DNA from: Proteromonas lacertae
Taxonomy: Eukaryota > Sar > Bigyra > Opalinata > Proteromonadidae
Assembly: GCA_002245135.1 (NCBI GenBank)
Contig: NGBS01000010.1
Coordinates: 62,001 to 126,000 of the forward strand
Direction: 5' to 3'
Length of the DNA: 64,000 bases
Of the stretch, positions 24,706 to 35,865 are shown one piece after another. Position 1 is the first letter of the stretch; each line of letters opens with the position of its first letter. The position numbers and the translations under genes were made by a program. A model generated the notes under the pieces. That model ran no database searches and had not been told where the DNA came from. It saw only the letters and a program-made list of their open reading frames with translations.

Positions 24706-25668
24706 TTAGATCATTTTATTTCTTTTATCTTTTATTCTTTTCTTTATACAGCAAGTATTACATTGTCTAAATGATATTTTGTTTATTATTTTCTCATCTT
24801 TATTTTCATAGTATATTTTAATCTCTCTCCAAAATAGCTTAGCAGCATGACAATGATGACATTCCATTGAATATTCATGATTAGGTTTTTCATTAAAGTC
24901 TTTAATTAAACGACAATCAATATTCATTTTGATTAGGCAAGCTTCACATATTGGATTGCGATCATGAATAAGTCTAAATACTTCTTCTTGTAAAACTACT
25001 TTTTTACATTTAATACATTTTGCCTTTAGCTTATTCTGTAAATCAACTAATTGAATAACTTTAACTATATTTTCATTAATAAATTTATTTCTTTCTTCTT
25101 TATTCGTTTCTTTTTTCTTATCGAACATTTCAGGTTTAAATTCGGGATCTTTTATAAATTCTTTTGCTATCTTATCAATACTAGCTTTAATTATATCATT
25201 ATCTTTAATGTATTCATCAGTATCATCTGGAGTAATATCTCCATCATCATCTCCATCTTCATCATCATCACTATCTCTACCATCATCATCACCATTATTA
25301 TTATCGTCTTCTCCATCTCCACCAATATAATCATCATCATCATCATCATCTATACTTCTATCAATATTATAATTATCCTCAGCATTTAAGTAATCAAATA
25401 CTGAACCACCATTATTATCATTAGATGGACTAGGTGGAAGACTTAAAGAAGGAACATAATGCTTTTTGTAATATACTTCACAGTCACTCTTAATCAAGCA
25501 TTTATCTTCGAATTTTCTTTTGAATTTTTCACTATCAAGGTTATATTGCATTGCATAACTGTCTTCCTCACATGTAGAGGAGTTAATTTTTATACTATTA
25601 TGATATGATTCGGTATTATCCTTGTAATCCCTATAAAATAGTTGATCATCAATGTAGGGTTGATCCAT
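24706..25668 (-). CDS. Acidic protein with two CxxC pairs, unknown function
   Basis: 320 residues, not recognised. The centre is an Asp/Asn/Gly-rich acidic tract (about residues 105-150) from a GAT-rich microsatellite. The C-terminal third carries two likely zinc sites: CIKC paired with CEAC 19 residues on, then CHHC paired with CNTC 29 residues on, followed by a basic end (CIKKRIKDKRNKMI). The layout, acidic front and zinc-ribbon back, echoes the smaller gene at 21287-21748, so the two may belong to one family of nuclear proteins. No intron is evident and the frame is clean. Confidence 0.6.
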   Translation of the reverse strand: MDQPYIDDQLFYRDYKDNTESYHNSIKINSSTCEEDSYAMQYNLDSEKFKRKFEDKCLIKSDCEVYYKKHYVPSLSLPPSPSNDNNGGSVFDYLNAEDNYNIDRSIDDDDDDDYIGGDGEDDNNNGDDDGRDSDDDEDGDDDGDITPDDTDEYIKDNDIIKASIDKIAKEFIKDPEFKPEMFDKKKETNKEERNKFINENIVKVIQLVDLQNKLKAKCIKCKKVVLQEEVFRLIHDRNPICEACLIKMNIDCRLIKDFNEKPNHEYSMECHHCHAAKLFWREIKIYYENKDEKIINKISFRQCNTCCIKKRIKDKRNKMI

Positions 25669-26035
25669 TTGATGCTAAACTCAGCTATTTTACTTATAAT
25701 CAGATAAGGCGATCTTTTGGATTGACCAATAATAAGCTTTTTATTCTGAAATTTGTCTTTTACATCTGACTTTTGTCTCTCATGTATTAATCACACAATT
25801 GACTTAATTTTTGCATTATAGTGTTATGCTGAAGAATGTGGGTTAATTTTACTTACACAATTCTGTTTATGCTTTCATATACATATATCTTCATATAATT
25901 TATAAATTTGGTTGTTTTAAATCAATTCTATAATCTTAAAATTGCTTCTTATGCATTCTAGTAGTATTTTCATAACTTTTTTTGATCGAACATACACCAA
26001 GCCTTAATGTATTTTTTGATTTAAAAGTCATACAG
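25669..26035. other. Bidirectional intergenic region
   Basis: Spacer between divergent starts of the acidic zinc gene and the BAR-SH3 gene. A frame opens upstream from a TTG at 25982, but no ATG supports extending the BAR protein into it. No other feature is visible. Confidence 0.4.
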
Positions 26036-27065
26036 ATGGATTATAAACGAAAAGTGTATAATAGAATCGCTGCAGTAGTAGAAAATGCTAAGACTGTAGA
26101 TAAAACTGAACCTATTACTAACAGTCTTCTTGATGAAGCGTTTTATAAGTATGATGAATTTAAAAACGATGTAATTGAGCTTCATTCTATTTGTATATCA
26201 TGATTATAATATTATATAAATAGCTGTTCCTTTAGTAGAATATCTGAAGAAATGGGAGAGTAGTATATCAAATCTGTCAACTAAAATATACAAACTGTTA
26301 CTTAAAAATGCAAAGAAATACGAAAATGAAAGTGTGGATGATGAGAATTCAGTAAATGTCTATAAATTTGATGATTCTACATCTTTTGATTCATTTTCAA
26401 TCCAAGACGAATTAAAAACAATCGAAACACGATGTAAAAGTATAATTCTAACTCTAGAATCTGAAGTAATATGTGGTTCCAATTATTTAATAACCAAAGT
26501 CTTTCCTGATATTCAAGACAAAATAGACGATCGTGTGATGATAATTCATCAATTTAACACTCATAGAAGACAATTAGCAGCTGTTAAGAATCAACAAGAT
26601 AAAGATAGTCAATTAATTGAAGAATTAGAAGAAACAATCCAATCAGATAGAAGTGATTTGAAGGATTTGAATAATCAATTATATTCGAAATTTCTTGTTG
26701 TTTCTAAACAGCATTATCCTTATCTTAGAACAGAAATAGGTACTACAATAGTATGTATTAAGGATTTATTGAAAGAACTAGAAATATATTTAGATACAAT
26801 AATAAAATCATTTTCAACAATAAAAGGATTAGAAAGTTTTAATACTGAACTTTTACGTGATTATTCTGTGTTAGTATCTGAAAAACCTGTTGATATTGGA
26901 ATAACATTGTGTGAAAGAAAGGCTGGTAATAATACAAGAACTGAATTGTCTTTTACTAAAGGTGATGTCATTCTAGTTTGTGAAAAATATGATGATGGGT
27001 GGGCAAAGGGCATTTTATATGGTTCTACAGGGATATTTCCTATGAACTGTATAAAGTTGTTGTGA
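26036..27065 (+). CDS. BAR-like coiled-coil protein with C-terminal SH3 domain (amphiphysin/Rvs-like)
   Basis: Probable membrane-curvature and endocytosis adaptor. The C-terminal 60 residues form a clear SH3 domain: ELSFTKGDVILVCEKYDDGW, then AKGILYGSTGIFPMNCIKLL, including the ALYDY-replacing strand, the WAKG and the P-x-NCIK end. The preceding 270 residues are helical and heptad-rich (AAVVENAKTVDKTEPITNSL, EELEETIQSDRSDLKDLNNQ), placed like a BAR domain. The chosen start is ATG 26036 (MDYKRKVYN). A 30-base intron near 26192-26222 joins the two exons. BAR assignment is inferred from helix pattern and the SH3 partner; F-BAR is the alternative. Confidence 0.75.
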
Positions 27066-27368
27066 TTATCTCTAAATATTTAATACTTTTATTAATTTAT
27101 ATGCATTTTTTTGAGATTAATAAGGTTTGTGAAATAAGAAGAATAAAATGTTCAAAAAATTATTTAAAAACACAGATATAACAGAATCATCTCATTATGC
27201 AATCAATGTGTATTTATAGGGTTTTAATTAAATCACCAATGTATTCTAATATTCTAAACAATGAAAAAACTTTCTCATTAATAAGAAAATTCAAAAACGA
27301 TAAAATTTAAAAAACATCTTTGATTATCAAGTAAAAGATAACCGAACAGAACCCTCTTTCATTTCAAG
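27066..27368. other. Intergenic spacer
   Basis: Spacer between the BAR-SH3 gene and PP1. It should hold the PP1 promoter; I see no motif or ORF worth reporting. Confidence 0.4.
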
Positions 27369-28432
27369 ATGGCGATGGCTACTGGTGATTTAGATGTTGA
27401 TTCTATCATAGATAAACTATTAGAAGTAAGAGGTGCACGACCTGGCAAACAAGTTTTCCTAACTGAAGATGAAGTAACTCAATTATGTGTTAAAGCCCGT
27501 GATATATTTATGCGTCAACCAATATTATTAGAATTAGAAGCTCCAATTAAAATTTGTGGTATATTTTAAATTTAAAGTAATCGTTACATTTTAATAGGTG
27601 ATACACATGGTCAATATAGCGATTTATTAAGATTATTTGAATATGGAGGATTCCCACCAGAGGCTAACTACTTATTTTTAGGCGATTATGTCGATCGTGG
27701 TAAGCAATCTTTAGAAACTATATGTTTATTGTTTTCATATAAAATCAAATACCCAAAGAACTTCTTTTTATTAAGAGGCAATCACGAATGTGCTTCAATC
27801 AATAGAATATATGGATTTTATGATGAATGTAAGAGAAGATATAATATTAAATTATGGAGAACTTTTACAGATGTTTTCAACTGTTTACCAATCGCTGCAA
27901 TAGTAGATGAAAGAATCTTCGGTATGCATGGTGGTCTTAGTCCAGAATTAAACTCAATGGAACAAATTAAAAAGATAGTAAGACCAACTGATGTACCAGA
28001 GACTGGATTATTATGCGATTTATTATGGGCAGATCCTGATCGTGATATTATGGGATGGGGTGAGAATGATAGAGGTGTATCTTTTACATTTGGACCAGAT
28101 GTCGTAACAAAGTTCCTTAAAGAACATGATTTAGATTTAATATGTAGAGCGCATCAAGTGGTAGAAGATGGTTATGAATTCTTTGCTAAAAGACAATTAG
28201 TTACGGTATTTTCAGCTCCTAACTATTGTGGTGAGTTTGATAATGCTGGAGCTATGATGAGTATTGATGAAAGCTTAATGTGTTCATTCCAAGTATAATT
28301 ATATATATATATAAATGTTAATTTATATAGATTTTACGTCCAAGTGAAAAGAAGAAGAAAGCTGGTACTGGTGCACCATCACAAACACCAGGACCCAATG
28401 TTAGAAGAGCTGGAACACCACCCAAAGCATAA
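27369..28432 (+). CDS. PP1: Serine/threonine protein phosphatase PP1 catalytic subunit
   Basis: Metal-dependent Ser/Thr phosphatase. All PPP signature motifs are present: [19 protein letters not shown] (GDxHG), [14 protein letters not shown] (GDxVDRG), [20 protein letters not shown] (GNHE), the late metal histidine in [14 protein letters not shown], and [20 protein letters not shown] with the toxin-sensitive loop. The N-terminus ([20 protein letters not shown]) is typical of PP1 rather than PP2A. Introns of 39 and 38 bases near 27559-27597 and 28293-28330 (both GTATxA...ATAG) join three exons. The C-terminus has a threonine in RRAGTPPKA, the site where CDKs phosphorylate animal PP1. It should be active and full length. 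Confidence 0.97.
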
Positions 28433-28619
28433 ACCTTTAGTCTTTGATTAATAGAAAAAAAATCTAATTCAGTTTTTAAAGTAATTTTATTGATAATAAA
28501 ATATTCTATTATTATTATTATTATTATTATAAGTATAAATGTTTTATTTTCTTGGAGAATGAAATCCCAACAAAACAGAAATTTTAATTTACTTTCATTG
28601 ACTTAATAATATGTAAAAT

Positions 28620-30101
28620 CTACTTTTGTACGTAGTTAGGTAAAACTAAGTTCTCTGGTACTAAGATAGAATCAACTTCAGCTCTTGTTAATAATTTTTG
28701 TTCAACTAAAACATCACCTACAGCCTTATTCTGTTTCAATGCTAATTTAGCAGCTTTAGTACAGTTCTTGTAACCAATCTTTGGTAATAAGCAAGTAACA
28801 ATACCAATGGAATTCTTAACCATCTCATAACATCTTTCTTTATTAGCTGTAATACCATCAATACATTTTGTTCTTAAAGTTCTCATAGCTCTTTCTAACA
28901 TGTTGACTGAATTGAAACAATTGTAAATAATAACAGGTTCCATAACATTCAATTCTAATTGTCCAGCTTCAGAAGCCATTGTGACTGTATGATCATTACC
29001 AATAACTTGGAAACAGGTTTGATTGACTACTTCTGGAATAACTGGATTGACTTTACCAGGCATAATGGAAGATCCTGGAGCCATAGCTGGAAGATTGATT
29101 TCATTCAAACCACATCGTGGACCTGATGACATTAATCTCAAATCATTACATACTTGACTTAACTTTACAGCAATTCTCTTTAAAATACCATGTAAATATA
29201 GCATAGTACCTGTTGAGGAAGAAGCAGCAATTAAATTATCAGCTAATTCAATGTTTAATCCAGTAATTGCACGTAATTTTGGAATGACTTTTTGACTGAA
29301 TTGAGGATGAGCAGCTGTTTGTGTACCAATTGCAGTTCCACCTAAATTGACAATAGTTAAACGATTTAAGGCACTATTCAATAAACTTAAATCACTTTCA
29401 ATTGTTCTAGCATAACCATCGAATTCTTGCTTCATTGTCATTGGAACAGCATCTTGTAATTGGGTTCTTCCCATCTTAATTACATCAGCGAATTCATTAC
29501 CTTTGTTTCTTAGAGCAGCAATTAATAATCTCATTTCTTTTACTAATGCTTCGTGTTGTAAGGCAATACCTAATTTAGCTGAGCTTGGGTATGAATCATT
29601 GGTAGATTGACACTTGTTGACGTGATCATTTGGTGAGATGTAAGTATATTCACCTTTTGGATGACCTGTAATTTCTAAAGCTCTATTACAGATGACTTCA
29701 TTGGCATTCATGTTTGTTGAAGTTCCAGCACCTCCTTGAATCATATCAATGACAAATTGATCATGGAACTTACCAGAGATGATTTCATCACAAGCTTGCT
29801 CAATAGCTTTACCAATGTCTTTTGAGAATAAGCCAATTTCTACATTAGCTTGACAGCATGCTTTTTTAACCATGGCAAATGCAATAATGAAATTTGGGAA
29901 GTGGTTTAATTTCACTCCAGTGATTCCATAGTTCTCCATACCTCTCATTGTTTGAACACCAAAGTATTTGTCATTTGGGATTTCTTTTTCACCGATTAAA
30001 TCGCTTTCAATACGGGTTGATGCTAATCTAATAGGACAACCTCTTTGTAATGAACGTCTTACGATTAATTTGGATACGTTGGCGATTCTGCTAAGGGACA
30101 T
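28620..30101 (-). CDS. aspA: Aspartate ammonia-lyase (aspartase, AspA type) with mitochondrial leader
   Basis: Converts L-aspartate to fumarate and ammonia. It belongs to the fumarase II/aspartase superfamily, and several stretches are closer to bacterial AspA than to fumarase: LIGEKEIPNDKYFGVQT, IQGGAGTSTNMNANEVICNR, VIKMGRTQLQDAVPMTMKQE, MSSGPRCGLNEINLPAMAPG, GSSIMPGKVNPVIPEVVNQT and NDHTVTMASEAGQLELNVME. The first 28 residues are rich in Arg and Ser with no acid (LSRIANVSKLIVRRSLQRG), like a mitochondrial leader. One 1482-base exon with no intron stands out among intron-bearing neighbours. Together these suggest transfer from bacteria followed by mitochondrial retargeting. A class II fumarase is the alternative but fits the active-site flanks less well. 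Confidence 0.88.
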   Translation of the reverse strand: MSLSRIANVSKLIVRRSLQRGCPIRLASTRIESDLIGEKEIPNDKYFGVQTMRGMENYGITGVKLNHFPNFIIAFAMVKKACCQANVEIGLFSKDIGKAIEQACDEIISGKFHDQFVIDMIQGGAGTSTNMNANEVICNRALEITGHPKGEYTYISPNDHVNKCQSTNDSYPSSAKLGIALQHEALVKEMRLLIAALRNKGNEFADVIKMGRTQLQDAVPMTMKQEFDGYARTIESDLSLLNSALNRLTIVNLGGTAIGTQTAAHPQFSQKVIPKLRAITGLNIELADNLIAASSSTGTMLYLHGILKRIAVKLSQVCNDLRLMSSGPRCGLNEINLPAMAPGSSIMPGKVNPVIPEVVNQTCFQVIGNDHTVTMASEAGQLELNVMEPVIIYNCFNSVNMLERAMRTLRTKCIDGITANKERCYEMVKNSIGIVTCLLPKIGYKNCTKAAKLALKQNKAVGDVLVEQKLLTRAEVDSILVPENLVLPNYVQK

Positions 30102-30636
30102 TGATCTATAAAATAAAATAGTATAAAATTAAAGCAAAATAGCAATAAAATAACAGCAGTAAATATAAAAATACTTAAAGATTTTTGAAAAGATATTAGT
30201 TCTACGATTACTACGTTTTTAGGCTTGAGGTTCGGTATTTTCAAAACTTTATTTTGAGAATAACGGAATTGTTAGATGACCAAAGAGTGAATGGACGAAT
30301 CCAATCTTTATTGCATGGGAAACCACTATAAGATAGTAAAAAAGTGTATAAAATAGGAACACAAATGACTATTTTTTTGAAAGGATGAAATATATTTCTA
30401 TTATCATTATAATACTACAGTAGAATTGATAAATGTATTTCTTTTGTGATTAAACTTCTTAAATTTTGAAATATACTAAGAAATATACAATTTGGTTTTA
30501 AAATGTTTAACAATACATAAAAAGATATTTATTTAAATCTTAATTTAATATGCGCTTTAATAAAGAAGATAAAGAAAAAAGAAAAATAATGGTTTGTTAA
30601 GTTCAAACTTTTTTTCGTTTTTAATTTGAAAATTCA
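30102..30636. other. Bidirectional intergenic region
   Basis: Spacer between divergent starts of the aspartase gene and a coiled-coil gene. A short frame from an ATG at 30550 (MRFNKEDKEKRKIM) cannot be joined in frame to anything downstream, so I leave it out. Confidence 0.4.
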
Positions 30637-33189
30637 ATGCATCCTACTTGTATAAGCACAATGGTAATGTTGTATAGTTAAAAAAGTAACTAGAAGAGAA
30701 AGTAAATTGAGTCCGATACTTTTAAAATCCAGAGTAGAGAGTCTAGTATAGATTTCTTCTATCTATTGATATTTTAGGTGAAAGAAGTATCCAAAAAGAA
30801 TGGTACATGTTATAATACAATAATGAATCAATATAGTTGTTATTTAAATGATGTATTAGATCTCTCTATAATAAAACATAGTTGGACGAAAAATACAAAA
30901 ATTTATCTCAATATAGACTAGTATGAATAAGCTTAGATTATTATTATTATTGTTATATAGGAAACAACAGAATTTGAAAGAAAACAAGAATACTATGAGT
31001 TATATCACGATACATTGAATCAAATGGGTGAAGTTATATATTGTGAAGATTTACCATTTGGTGAATTTAATTTCAAGGTAATAAATGCTTTAGATGAATT
31101 AGTAAGATCGTTATTCATCACAATTCATGATTTAAAAGAAGAAATAAAAAGCAATGAATCAAAAAGTGTAGTTGATACTTCCAATGAAAATTATTATTAC
31201 ACACAATTCATTAATACACAAGAGAAATATGAAAAGTTAAGAAAAGTAGAAAATGAGTTAAGAACTACATTATATGATTGTCAAAATCAAATAATTCAAT
31301 TAACATCCAGTGAATCAAACCAAACCAATAAAAATGTATAGAAATTCTATTAATATTAATATTATAGAAAGAAATTGAATTATTAAAAGCCAAGTTAAAG
31401 ACATTACAAAACAGTTATTCTTCTGCGAGTGACAATATTATTAAATTAGACACTGAAGTGAAGAAATGGAGAGAGAAATACCCAGCAGATGTAGTAAAAA
31501 TGGCAGAGACAGGAAATATTGACGAAGATAAAGATTTATTCAAAATGGATGAATTAAAGAAAGAAGCAAATATGCTACAAACCAAATTAGATGATAGTTT
31601 AGTGAAATTATATGATAATTATGAAGAAGATGAAGGAGATGATGATTTAGATATTACATTCGATTTTGAATTAACCCAACAACCAGTTATTGAAGAAATG
31701 CCTGTAGTTGAAACAAATGATAAAGTATTAGCAGTTGTTAAAGATAGTAAAATCAGTCGATTTGCAGAGATGAATAACCAAAGTGTGAATATTGGTTTTG
31801 CAAAAGGAGTAAGTTATAAAGATATATTTAAAATAAGAGGTGATATTGAAGAATTATTCACTTATATTGTATATATTATATTTAATTTTAATATAGAAAA
31901 ATTCCGATGAAAGTTGCGATTTATTAAGAAAAGAAAGAAGAGAATTCAATGAATTAATAATTAACAAATTCTTAGAGAATAATGGAGGAATATACAAGAA
32001 AAGTCGAGATGAGATAAGGCAGTTAATTAATAATATATATAATTATAAACATATTGATTTATTAATAAAAATATTTGATAATTTAATGGATGAAGAATGG
32101 GGAAGAGATGAGTTGAATATTTATTTTTATGTCACAGATTTAATCAATAAAGTTCCTTATGGAAAGATATACAAATCGGAGAATAACTATCTTTACTTAG
32201 ATCGATTAAGATCTGAAGTATTGATTAGAAGAATAGCTAAAGATTTGAATCTCTGTGGAGTTATCGATAATGTGAATAGTAGTAAGAAAAAGAGAAGAGT
32301 AACTGAGTATAGACCAATGATTATAGATCCAGCAACACCAATATTGAACAAAATGGAATTAACGAAAGATAGTGATGAGAATTGGCATATTGGATGTGAT
32401 CAATTCATTTACAATATAATTGAAATATATCACAGTGAATTTAATACTTTAGTTTATTCAATTAAAGATAAATTCATTCAGACTAGATCTATTAAGTTGA
32501 GAAAGAAACAGTTGAAATTAAAACCAAATGAATTGACTATTAAAGAAAATCAATTTCAACCCTTTTTAAAATCTGTTTTGTTTAATAAACCAATACCTCC
32601 TTCTGGTTTAATTCGTTTACAGATTTCTTCGTGTAATGAAACACATACAATAGATAATATAAACACTGATAATGTTATTAAACCAACAGTATTTATATAT
32701 ATATATAATAATAATAATTTTATATTTTATATTCTCTCTCTTTTTCTCTCTCTAATTATCTTTTTTTTCTAATAGCAAATCACATTTGGAGCTGTGTTGA
32801 ATGTACTATATGGTAATAGTTTATTGTTAACTATACCAAAAATAGTGAATTTAAACGATGAATATATTCTACCAATACCTTCAATAGATCAATATTATGA
32901 TGAAATAGCAGCTAATGGCAATAAAGCATGTGAATTACTCTCAAATATAATGAAAATAGAAGAGAATACTTTTATCAAAAATGAATTTGAAATATTATTA
33001 CTTAGATATAAGAAATCAGTTTCAAAGCGTTGTGGAATATTAGAAAGTGTGAATAGCTTAAGGAATTTGATGCTTCTACTGTATGAATATAAAGTGAAAA
33101 GAAATTCATTCGAAAATGAAAAGTATAGTTTAGATCTGTTAAAGAATGAATTTATGAAATTATATGAGTATTTATTTTATATTAATTGA
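30637..33189 (+). CDS. Coiled-coil protein of about 800 residues, not recognised
   Basis: I do not recognise this protein. A spliced model starts at ATG 30637 with a 28-base intron after 13 bases, then small exons that read in frame through 30930 into the main exons. Introns of 28-41 bases use GTAT donors; one near 32693-32775 is about 85 bases, the longest seen here. The N-terminal 250 residues are heptad-rich (VENELRTTLYDCQNQIIQL, EIELLKAKLKTLQNSYSSA). An acidic linker follows (DNYEEDEGDDDLDITFDF), then a globular C-terminal half (LRSEVLIRRIAKDLNLCG, ITFGAVLNVLYGNSLLLTI). It has no signal peptide or membrane span. A cytoskeletal or spindle role would suit the shape; nothing specific supports one. 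Confidence 0.65.
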
Positions 33190-33507
33190 TTATCCTATGA
33201 TGTTAATAGGCTCTTAATGATTTTTCCTAACTAAATTTTAGACATTAGTGCATATTGTATTTAATAATTATTCTTTGCTGTTCAGTATTGTTGTTTATGA
33301 TGTTTAGACTATTGTATATCCCTAAAGAGGATATAGTACTAAATTTAATAATTTCTATGTCGAAATATGGGCCCTACTCTATCTAATATTTCTGCAAAAT
33401 ATCAAGTTGATTTACCTTTTGTTAACAGAAATGAAAAATAATTTCACAAAAAGTTTCTACGGTTTCCACACTGAAATTTTTGCATTTTAAATTTTGAACG
33501 ATTTAGC
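33190..33507. other. Intergenic spacer
   Basis: Spacer between the coiled-coil gene and the ODC-like gene. It contains no ORF or motif that I can support. Confidence 0.4.
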
Positions 33508-34830
33508 ATGCAACTTAACTATGTATATCATCAGTTATAATTTTTAGAGAATTAACAATCACTCTGAAGTGTTTCCAGATTATTTGAACTCATTACCTTT
33601 ATCCCCTTTGGACAGAGACGCACCTGAAGATGTTAGAAACAGAATTCTCACAATAGCTAAATCGTTACAAGAAGCATCTAACGATAACGTATTCATTGAA
33701 GAATCTTTCGATTTGATTGAATTCTGTAAGAAGTATATAGCTGAGCATGATCCACAAGATGTATAAAATTGATTAATATATGTATCGTATAGTCTTTCTC
33801 AATAATAAACTTTGGTGACATTATTCGTAGGCTTCAGAGATTTAAAGAGTGTTACAACAATGTAGCAGGATATTTCTCATTACAAAATCACTGTGATATC
33901 AAAACACTTAACGTCATTCAACAAATTGGTGTAGAATTCGAGATAACAACAAAGAAACAAATTCCATTAATGAGCCAATTAAATGTAGAAAAGGATCATA
34001 CAATTTTAGACACTTGCTCCTCAAGATCTGTTGATTCTATCAGATCTTCAATAAATGCCAAAGCTATATTCACAGCTGGTAGTAGAAAACAAATAGATCA
34101 ATTAGTGTCTGTGGATAGTCGCAAATGTAAAATGCTTGTATGTTATTCTATCAGCGATGATGTTGAAGATAATGGATTAGATGAGACTGAATGTATGGAG
34201 TTGTTAAATGATAGTGATTTAATCAATACATTGAACAATGCAGATAGTTTCTTAGGGTATTACTTTAATCCTACAAAATTAGATGATTTTGATGGATTAT
34301 GTCGATTACTCAATTATACAGAGTCAAAGAATATTAATATTAAATATGTGTATATAGGTAATTCATTTTTAATCATGAATCATAAAGAAAATGTAGAAAA
34401 CAAGATAATTAAAAGAATTGAAGAAATCTCTACAAAATATAACGTCAAATTCAAAGCTGATGTATCTGATTATATTCTAAGAAATACAAGTTATTTAATC
34501 ACTCAAATCACAGGGAAAAGAATAAGAAATAACATTGCTTATTTGTATTTAAATGATGGTGTTTATGGATCACTCCATGATTGCGTGTTTGATGAGAAGA
34601 GTGCATTGACCGTTGAAGCTATACATAGTGCTGGAAATCCTGATAAAACCTACAATACTACCTTGTTTGGACCAACTTGTGATAGTATTGATACTATAAT
34701 ATCTGGTATTGAACTGCCTGATATGAATATTGGTGATTGGATGTGTATTTATGGAAGTGATTATTGTCCAAACACAGCTACGACATTTAATTCTTTCCGT
34801 TCTAGCTCAGTAGTATATTTATTCTGTTAA
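33508..34830 (+). CDS. Inactive-looking ornithine decarboxylase homologue (antizyme-inhibitor-like)
   Basis: Fold type III PLP decarboxylase homologue of about 410 residues. With introns near 33523-33547 and 33765-33796 the N-terminal region reads SFSIINFGDIIRRLQRFKEC, parallel to the DLGDIxxxHxxWxxxLP stretch of ODC. The C-terminus is clear: NDGVYGSLHDCVFDEKSAL, LFGPTCDSIDTIISGIELPD and TATTFNSFRSS. Yet the PLP lysine motif FYAVKCN reads YFSLQNH, so Lys is replaced by Gln. The Glu of KTEIQ is Gln, the GGGFP phosphate loop is unrecognisable and EPGR is lost. The C-terminal Cys and Asp of GPTCDxxD remain. Such a protein cannot form the usual PLP Schiff base. Antizyme inhibitors and trypanosomatid prozymes are known dead relatives that regulate polyamine synthesis; that role is inferred. 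Confidence 0.85.
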
Positions 34831-34953
34831 AATAGATTTAATTTTACTAATATCATATTTTGTATCTAATTATTATGTTGATTGTGAAGATAGATGAAGA
34901 GAATTGAGTTTTAATAGATCAAACAAGTTTGAGATTTTATCATCATTTTTTTC

Positions 34954-35716
34954 ATGTCTACAACACAAGAAGTAATTATTTATATGCATAATATATTATA
35001 GAAGTTTGTATCTTTCAAGAAAAGTCAAGATCAAAATGCTAGGAATATAATAGAAAATATATTACCAAAGAAAATAAAGTTATTACACCAGAAAACAAAA
35101 GTATTATATAATATATTTAAAAATAGGAATTGATGGTTGATATTCCTAAATTTGAACCAATTGCGGTTTCTGAACAGCCAAATACAGAATGCAATGAAGT
35201 ATATAAAATATAAAATATATATTAGAAAGTTTTAAACCTAAGTCATTTTATTCAACAAGAAGTTTTAGAATACAGATCTATATTGTCTTCTTTACAGTAT
35301 CGTCACATTTTAATACTTTAATTATTTTTAGATTGTGGATAAACTTCCATGTACCAAAAATAGAAGAAGAAGACCACAAAAGAATTGATAAAATAAGTGA
35401 AATATTAACTCTCATAACAATTGAATTGTTAGGTTGTAATGGTTATTTATCTCAATATTTAAACTATTATTTAGCTAGAGCTAAACTGCTTTTACTTGTA
35501 TTTATATATATTATCTAATCGTAGAATGAACAATACCCATTTATTCATGGTTTTATAAAAACGAAGGATATTCTTGATTTAAAATTCTACAGATCATATG
35601 TAAATTGTGTGAGAGAAATTAGAAATAGTTATTGTGTTTTGTATGAGAATTTGATAAATAATTATGATAATGTTATAACACCAGAACATCCAAGAGAATG
35701 GACAACTTTATATTAA
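34954..35716 (+). CDS. PSME3: Proteasome activator PA28/REG (PSME3-like)
   Basis: Heptameric 11S cap that opens the 20S proteasome without ATP. Splicing six exons (introns near 34975-35004, 35101-35126, 35199-35225, 35297-35331 and 35499-35525) yields about 190 residues. The N-terminal helix contains NIIENILPKKIKLLHQKT, parallel to the LVANFFPKKLLELDxFL of REG proteins. The C-terminal domain contains LWINFHVPKIEEEDHK (activation-loop region), GYLSQYLNYYLARAKLL and a C-terminal TTLY, like the ETLY end of REG gamma that docks in the proteasome alpha ring. The insert between the two halves is short, as in protist forms. PA28 is absent from well-studied yeasts, so its presence beside a DASH subunit is informative. 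Confidence 0.87.
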
Positions 35717-35865
35717 CTATATATAAATTTATTGTTATTTTGTTCCTATGTTGTTTAATTAGGGTATAAAATTATTTTGAAAGAAATTGTTGAAAGTGTT
35801 TGAAATAGTTTTAGTTTATATAAGGAATTTAGTATATATTTCTCTTCTTTTCGATTTTTTTTAAA

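Noticed and set aside
28620-30101. Class II fumarase
   Set aside because: Same superfamily, but the flanks of the catalytic motifs (LQDAVP, NPVIPEVVNQ, NDHTVTMASEAGQLELNVMEP) match aspartase better.
30550-30591. Alternative first exon (MRFNKEDKEKRKIM) for the coiled-coil gene
   Set aside because: It cannot be spliced in frame to the following exons; ATG 30637 with a 28-base intron can.
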